Source: Planctomycetales bacterium (GTDB taxonomy: Bacteria > Planctomycetota > Phycisphaerae > SM23-33). From it: a stretch of 11,462 bases of DNA. The DNA lies in NCBI GenBank assembly GCA_030642005.1, contig DAOWOP010000080.1:1-11462 (forward strand), in the 5' to 3' direction. Under the pieces are notes generated by a model. The model did no database searches, had not been told where the DNA came from, and saw only the letters and a list, made by a program, of their open reading frames with translations. Positions 7,496-11,462 of this stretch are shown in pieces. The position numbers and the translations under genes are program-made. Numbering within the stretch: position 1 is the stretch's first letter; every line of letters starts with the position of its first letter.

Positions 7496-9439
7496 ATGAT
7501 GCAGAAATATCAAATTCCTGAAACGCGCCTGCCTTTCGTCAACGCCGAAATTGCCGAGATCGACATCGACGGGCGAACGCACCTGGTCTCGAGTATCTAC
7601 GGCGCCGGCAACGGCGGGCGGATATACATCTTCGATCCCGACACCGGCAAGAGTTTCCACCGCCGCCTGCCGGAGCCGATAGGCGGTGCGTACATGCTGC
7701 GGACAGGACCCGACGGGCGGCTTTACCTCGGCTGCTCCGAAGGCTCGTTGATCGTCTATGATCCCCGGGCCGACCGCTTCGAGACGCTCGTCAGCGGCGA
7801 GATGGACGATATTACATGGGGTGGGTGCGTTACAGATTCTCTGGTGGTCTGGTCGGCTTCGCCGTCCGAGGCGTGCGTCTATGACTGGCGAAAACGGAAA
7901 CTGCTGAAGACCTTCAAGCCTTTGGATTCCGAACAACCCCCGGCAGCGTGCGCGCACAACGTCCGGGAATGCCCCGACGGCAGGGTTATCCTGGGACTGA
8001 ACATTCCCCAAGCCAGATTCATACTGCTGGACCCGGCCACGCTGGAGGCGACGTCGCATACGCCTGAAGCGCTTGAAGGCCAGATTTATACGCAATGGCT
8101 GGCGTTCCTGGACGCCGAGCGTCTTGCAGTCGTAATCGGCGATGAACTTCTCATCCTGCGGTATCCGTCGTTCGAGTTTCTCCGGCGCATCGCCCCGCCG
8201 GGAGATGCCGAATCGGGTCGTCATTTACATAGGCGGGCCTGCTGTCTTATTGACGGGAGCATCTTCGGCCAGTTCTGGCCCGATGGCGGCCTGTATCGCG
8301 TTGATCCCGACCTGGACGGTTCGCAGTGGGAGCCGGTGCGGGAACGCTTCGCCGACGATAAGCCGGCGAAACTCCATGCTCTGGCTGACCGATATGTCTG
8401 TGCGCTGGATTCGGGCGGGCGATACCTGCGTTACGACACGCAGACAAGCGAAGTCTTTGACTGTCAACTCGACTCGACCGGCCCGATGGACACCCACGCG
8501 ATGTGCGTCGTTCCGCAGATCAGTCGGGCATTCGGCGCTCCTTTTATCAATCAGCGGTTCTGGGAGTTGGACCTTCAAACCGATAAGGGGCGAGACCTTG
8601 GCCGGGCCGCTTCCGGCGGCGGGCAAATCTGCGGCATGGTCTGGGACGATGCCACCGCCTCTCTGATAATGGCCAGTTACACCACGTGCAGCGTTACCGC
8701 GTTCGATCCGACCGCGCCGGCGTCCTGGCCCGACAACCCGCGCGTCCTGGCCTGCGCGGGAGACGAACAGATGAGGCCCAAGGCCTTTGTTCACGACGGG
8801 CGGTTCGCATGGATGGCCTCAAGCGCCGAGTCCGGCCACCTGGGCGGGGCGCTGTCCCGCATAGACCCTGCCGACGGCGAAATCCGCGTCTGGCGGAATA
8901 TCGTCCCTGACCAGACACCCAACAGCCTTGTGGCCGACCCTGCCGCAAAGAGGATATATTTCGCCACCGAAGTATATGCCGACGGCGACTCGACCCCGGC
9001 AACAAAGCGGACCGCGCAACTTGTGGCGTTCGACACCGACAGCCTGACCATCGCTCGCCAACAGGCCGCCCGCGACGGAGTAAAGGTTACCCGCCTGCTG
9101 GCGATGCTGCCGTCCGGATCGGTGCTCGGCCTGGAGGGGAAGGCCGAATTCACCTGGCATTTGGGGACCGGAACGCTGTTTGTATGGAACCCCGCCGACG
9201 GCTCGATCGAATATCTGAACGAGATTACCGATAACCTCGGCGCCCCGGCCGTCGGGCCTGACGGGAAAATCTATGCCTCCTTCGGCGAGCACATCTGCAC
9301 GCTTGCGCTGAAAGGTTCGGAAATCTCATTCGAGCAGATCGTCCGAACAGGCGATTGGCCCGGACAATTCCTACAGGTTCACGACGGCATACTGTATTTT
9401 GTGGTGCGGAACGAAATCCGGACTATCACACTGGAATAG
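7496..9439 (+). CDS. Beta-propeller repeat protein of unknown function, copy B (tandem paralogue)
   Basis: This 647-aa protein aligns to copy A without gaps over about the first 540 residues, with roughly 355 identities by hand count (66%). The C-terminal 100 residues are more divergent and differ in length. Residues 201-290 diverge strongly around a perfectly kept WLAFLDAERL, whereas 331-400 is nearly 80% identical. Like copy A it lacks a signal peptide. The start ATG 7496 follows GAGGAAG (7482-7488) and lies 23 bases after copy A, so the two are almost certainly co-transcribed. The pair arose by tandem duplication and both frames are intact, which argues that both products are used. They could form a hetero-oligomer or recognise different ligands. 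Confidence 0.75.
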   Translation: MMQKYQIPETRLPFVNAEIAEIDIDGRTHLVSSIYGAGNGGRIYIFDPDTGKSFHRRLPEPIGGAYMLRTGPDGRLYLGCSEGSLIVYDPRADRFETLVSGEMDDITWGGCVTDSLVVWSASPSEACVYDWRKRKLLKTFKPLDSEQPPAACAHNVRECPDGRVILGLNIPQARFILLDPATLEATSHTPEALEGQIYTQWLAFLDAERLAVVIGDELLILRYPSFEFLRRIAPPGDAESGRHLHRRACCLIDGSIFGQFWPDGGLYRVDPDLDGSQWEPVRERFADDKPAKLHALADRYVCALDSGGRYLRYDTQTSEVFDCQLDSTGPMDTHAMCVVPQISRAFGAPFINQRFWELDLQTDKGRDLGRAASGGGQICGMVWDDATASLIMASYTTCSVTAFDPTAPASWPDNPRVLACAGDEQMRPKAFVHDGRFAWMASSAESGHLGGALSRIDPADGEIRVWRNIVPDQTPNSLVADPAAKRIYFATEVYADGDSTPATKRTAQLVAFDTDSLTIARQQAARDGVKVTRLLAMLPSGSVLGLEGKAEFTWHLGTGTLFVWNPADGSIEYLNEITDNLGAPAVGPDGKIYASFGEHICTLALKGSEISFEQIVRTGDWPGQFLQVHDGILYFVVRNEIRTITLE

Positions 9440-9444
9440 TCGAA

Positions 9445-9463
9445 GGCGTATCCGATATACGCC
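9445..9463. terminator. Hairpin between convergent genes
   Basis: GGCGTAT (9445-9451) pairs perfectly with ATACGCC (9457-9463) around a five-base loop, just after the stop of copy B and facing gdhA. No T-run follows on either strand next to the stem. It may protect the 3' end or take part in termination, but is not a textbook intrinsic terminator. The rest of the gap (9464-9546) shows only an A-run (9522-9528), which would be a T-run for gdhA transcripts but has no convincing stem before it. Confidence 0.35.
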
Positions 9464-9546
9464 GCATGTCGGGTCGGTTCGCACACCTGTTGTTTGAATC
9501 GTTCATACATTACGGCGCTGAAAAAAAGATAGCGGGATTGTGATTA

Positions 9547-10887
9547 TCAGACCACGCCCTGTGCCATCATTGCCCTGGCGACCTTGAGGAACCCGGCGAT
9601 GTTGGCGCCGGCGACCAGGTTGCCCTCGCAGCCGTAAGCCTCGGAGGCATCGACGCACTGGGTGTAGATGTTGTCCATGATCGTCTTGAGACGCTTGTCA
9701 ACCTCGTCGAAGGACCAACTCAGCCTTATGGAGTTCTGGCACATCTCCAGCGCGCTGGTGGCGACGCCGCCGGCGTTGGCGGCCTTGGCCGGACCGAAGG
9801 ATACCCCGCCGTTGAGGAAAACCTTCACCGCCTCCGGCGTGGATGGCATGTTCGCGCCCTCGCCGACGGCGATGCAGCCATTCTTGACCATCGCGTTGGC
9901 TGCCGCCTCGTCTATCTCGTTCTGCGTAGCCGACGGCAAGGCCACGTCGCAGGCGACAGTCCAGATACCGTCCCAGCCCTCGTGGAACTCGGCGGATGGG
10001 TGCTCTTCGACGTATTCCTTAATCCGCCCGCGACGGACTTCTTTGATCTGCCTGACGGTGTCGAGTTTGACGCCGTCGTTATCGACGATATACCCGTTGC
10101 TGTCGGAAAGCGCGATGACGGTTGCGCCGAGTTGCTGGGCCTTCTGCGCGGCGTAGATAGCGACGTTGCCCGAACCGGAAATTACGACCTTCAGCCCTTT
10201 CCAGTCCTTGCCGCGGGCTTCGAGCATTCGCGTAACGAAATACACCAGCCCGTATCCGGTGGCTTCTGTCCGCACCAGCGACCCGCCCCAGTCCAGGCCC
10301 TTGCCGGTCAGGACGCCGACGAAGGTATTTGTGAGTTTCTTATACTGGCCGAACAGGTAACCTATTTCGCGTGCGCCCACTCCGATGTCGCCGGCCGGTA
10401 CGTCGGTGTCAGGCCCGATGTGGCGGAACAACTCGCTCATAAAGGATTGGCAGAAGCGCATCACCTCGTTGTCGCTCTTGCCCTTCGGGTTGAAGTCGGC
10501 TCCGCCCTTGCCCCCGCCGATGGGCATGGTGGTCAGGGCGTTCTTGAAGACCTGCTCGAATCCGAGGAACTTGATAATCCCGACGTTGACGGACGGATGG
10601 AGCCGCAGCCCGCCCTTGTACGGGCCTATGGCGCTGTTGAACTCGACGCGAAAGCCGCGATTGACGTGGACCTGGCCGTTGTCGTCCATCCAGGGGATAC
10701 GGAAGAGGATTTGCCTCTCCGGCTCGACCATTCGCCGGACGATGCCGGCGGCGGCGAATTCCGGGTGCTTTTCGACGACCGGCGCGATGGACTCGACTAC
10801 CTCCCGCACCGCCTGGTGAAACTCTACTTCCCCGCCGTTGCGGGCCTCGACCGTTTCCATGATGTTATCGACAAACTTATCTGCCAT
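9547..10887 (-). CDS. gdhA: Glutamate dehydrogenase, NADP-type
   Basis: The enzyme interconverts 2-oxoglutarate plus ammonium with glutamate, the low-affinity route of ammonium assimilation. At 446 aa it matches the length of hexameric bacterial GdhA. The GDH signature MPIGGGKGG contains the catalytic Lys127, and Asp167 in VPAGDIGVG is the second catalytic residue. Substrate-site segments include GPYKGGLR (88-95). The Rossmann motif GSGNVA is at 238-243, and the following strand ends in SDSNG (261-265), as in NADP-preferring E. coli GdhA, so NADPH is the likely cofactor. ATG at 10887 has a strong GAGGAGT site (10901-10895) seven bases upstream. It is transcribed toward the + strand cluster. 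It sits next to a truncated apt; the two may once have been neighbours in one transcript. Confidence 0.97.
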   Translation of the reverse strand: MADKFVDNIMETVEARNGGEVEFHQAVREVVESIAPVVEKHPEFAAAGIVRRMVEPERQILFRIPWMDDNGQVHVNRGFRVEFNSAIGPYKGGLRLHPSVNVGIIKFLGFEQVFKNALTTMPIGGGKGGADFNPKGKSDNEVMRFCQSFMSELFRHIGPDTDVPAGDIGVGAREIGYLFGQYKKLTNTFVGVLTGKGLDWGGSLVRTEATGYGLVYFVTRMLEARGKDWKGLKVVISGSGNVAIYAAQKAQQLGATVIALSDSNGYIVDNDGVKLDTVRQIKEVRRGRIKEYVEEHPSAEFHEGWDGIWTVACDVALPSATQNEIDEAAANAMVKNGCIAVGEGANMPSTPEAVKVFLNGGVSFGPAKAANAGGVATSALEMCQNSIRLSWSFDEVDKRLKTIMDNIYTQCVDASEAYGCEGNLVAGANIAGFLKVARAMMAQGVV

Positions 10888-10940
10888 TTCTCGTACTCCT
10901 CAATATCCGCCGCCTGTGAAGCGAACGTCGAAAGCGCGGC

Positions 10941-10968
10941 AGTATAACCGCTTTTATCCTTCGCACAA
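10941..10968 (-). promoter_or_regulatory. Candidate gdhA promoter
   Basis: On the - strand TTGTGC (10968-10963) and TATACT (10946-10941) are separated by 16 bases. The -10 matches five of six consensus bases, the -35 only the first three. The -10 lies 53 bases upstream of the gdhA ATG, a reasonable leader length. Rated modest because of the weak -35. Confidence 0.4.
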
Positions 10969-11022
10969 GACCCGGCGGCACAATTTTAATCACTCATTAT
11001 TGTCCGCTGTTGCTTCTCAACG

Positions 11023-11078
11023 CGGGCCGATGGGTATTCAGTTCCTCGCCGCTGAATTGCCACGATCACATCGGCCCG
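11023..11078. repeat. Long imperfect inverted repeat at the apt break point
   Basis: CGGGCCGATG (11023-11032) and CATCGGCCCG (11069-11078) form a perfect 10-bp outer stem. Inside it ATTCAG (11036-11041) pairs with CTGAAT (11052-11057). The right arm lies about five bases from the point where Apt similarity ends. It could be a small palindromic mobile element, the scar of a deletion, or an RNA hairpin. No transposase or target-site duplication is visible. Confidence 0.6.
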
Positions 11079-11160
11079 GCGACGGCGTGGTGTCCTTGAA
11101 AATGATGCCCTTCCTGGGGAAATCCGGTATGTTCCGAATGAAATCGCCAAGGTCAATCAT
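11038..11160 (-). pseudogene. apt: 5' remnant of adenine phosphoribosyltransferase gene
   Basis: From ATG at 11160 the frame reads MIDLGDFIRN, IPDFPRKGI, IFKDTTP, the standard start of Apt (purine salvage: adenine plus PRPP to AMP). A proper ribosome site AGGAG (11174-11170) lies nine bases upstream. Apt similarity stops after about 26 codons, near 11083; the frame continues with unrelated residues to a stop at 11038, giving only 40 codons against roughly 170-180 for a whole Apt. The PRPP-binding motif and the rest of the enzyme are absent from the window, so it cannot be functional. The break coincides with an inverted repeat. An intact apt may exist elsewhere. A regulatory leader peptide is a less likely explanation, given the clear family match. 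Confidence 0.75.
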
Positions 11161-11192
11161 TCGTCGTAACTCCTGAAAAATGGCTTCACCAA

Positions 11193-11208
11193 CCTGCCGA
11201 AGGGCAGG
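11193..11208. other. Hairpin upstream of the apt remnant
   Basis: CCTGCC and GGCAGG form a perfect 6-bp stem with a four-base loop. On the - strand it lies 32 bases before the apt ATG, in its leader. A short T-run follows some distance downstream, so a leader structure is more likely than a terminator. Confidence 0.4.
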
Positions 11209-11252
11209 CAGGCGGACGGATGAGTGCAACGTTACAACGGCGGGAAACTAAG

Positions 11253-11318
11253 GATTAAGTTAATCGCGGATAGCGCCAGGTATTGTGTGTAATACCGCCG
11301 ACCAACAAAGCCGGTTGG
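11253..11318. promoter_or_regulatory. Three adjacent dyads, possible operators
   Basis: GATTAA-G-TTAATC (11253-11265), GGTATT-N6-AATACC (11279-11296) and CCAAC-N7-GTTGG (11302-11318) follow one another between the apt remnant and the ten-bp repeat array. The first two are AT-rich and of typical operator size. They would lie upstream of the former apt start, so regulator binding is plausible but unproven. Confidence 0.35.
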
Positions 11319-11450
11319 GAACAAAGCGGAACAAAACGGAACGAAACGGAACGATTCGGAACGATTCGGAACGATTCGGAAAGATTCGGAAAGAATGGGA
11401 AAGATTGGGAAAGTTTAGGAAAGTTTAGGAAAGTTTGGGAAAGTTTTAAA
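11318..11450. repeat. Tandem array of ten-bp units
   Basis: About 13 units of exactly ten bases run from 11321, preceded by GGA at 11318. In order: ACAAAGCGGA, ACAAAACGGA, ACGAAACGGA, ACGATTCGGA three times, AAGATTCGGA, AAGAATGGGA, AAGATTGGGA, AAGTTTAGGA twice, AAGTTTGGGA and a degenerate AAGTTTTAAA. GGA at the unit end is almost invariant while the centre changes stepwise. The frame on the other strand is a by-product of the repeat and not called as a gene. Confidence 0.92.
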
Positions 11451-11462
11451 AACACGTAAATC

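Noticed and set aside
5472..8224. Long - strand frames (517 and 300 aa) opposite the propeller genes
   Set aside because: They resemble each other only because the propeller genes are duplicated; they are mirror frames without motifs.
9982..10947. 321-aa open frame on the + strand opposite gdhA
   Set aside because: Antisense to an unmistakable glutamate dehydrogenase; no domain is recognised.
11023..11078. Integron attC site
   Set aside because: No GTTRRRY/RYYYAAC core sites are present at the ends, and no integrase is seen.
11318..11450. CRISPR array
   Set aside because: Units are ten bases and contiguous; there are no spacers and no cas genes.
11255..11455. 66-aa open frame on the - strand rich in Phe, Ser and Pro
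   Set aside because: It is a translation of the ten-bp tandem repeat and has no ribosome site or domain.
1..11462. tRNA or rRNA genes
   Set aside because: I found no cloverleaf or conserved rRNA segments by reading; a covariance-model scan was not possible.

Overview
The window is 11.5 kb of GC-rich bacterial DNA. It holds a long same-strand gene cluster (261-9439, + strand), a convergent glutamate dehydrogenase gene (9547-10887, - strand), and a repeat-rich non-coding stretch at the right end that carries the broken 5' end of an apt gene. Clear Shine-Dalgarno sites (AGGAG, GAGG) precede most genes, so it is bacterial. The amidohydrolase-2 pair, the large beta-propeller proteins without signal peptides and the style of the intergenic hairpins remind me of Planctomycetota (Phycisphaerae-like) or a related PVC lineage. 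That placement is an impression; no rRNA or marker phylogeny is available here.

Layout: 1-260 has no gene but a dense cluster of perfect hairpins and a heptamer repeat. 261-2924 encodes an 887-residue flavin and iron-sulfur protein joining a PreA-like FMN domain to a PreT/GltD-like NAD(P)H:FAD module and a C-terminal ferredoxin domain. This is the dihydropyrimidine dehydrogenase domain set in a different order. It overlaps a PuuD-like class I glutamine-amidotransferase-fold hydrolase with a lipoprotein signal. After a hairpin-containing gap come two coupled amidohydrolase-2 family genes: the first keeps every metal ligand and the second has lost them. Two tandem paralogous beta-propeller proteins follow (656 and 647 aa, about two thirds identical by hand count).

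The six + strand genes have overlaps or short gaps and probably form one transcription unit. A reductase, an amide or isopeptide hydrolase and a metal-dependent hydrolase suggest reductive ring opening or catabolism of an N-containing compound. The substrate is unknown, and the residues that bind pyrimidine in PreA look changed. The propellers may be scaffolds, binding proteins or lyase/lactonase-like enzymes; I cannot assign them.

On the - strand, gdhA (NADP-type glutamate dehydrogenase) has a good ribosome-binding site and a plausible promoter. Upstream of it is an apt start with its ribosome-binding site, in which Apt similarity stops after about 26 codons, within about 5 bp of a 10-bp perfect inverted repeat. 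The window ends with three adjacent dyads and an array of about 13 ten-bp units whose sequence drifts stepwise along the array.
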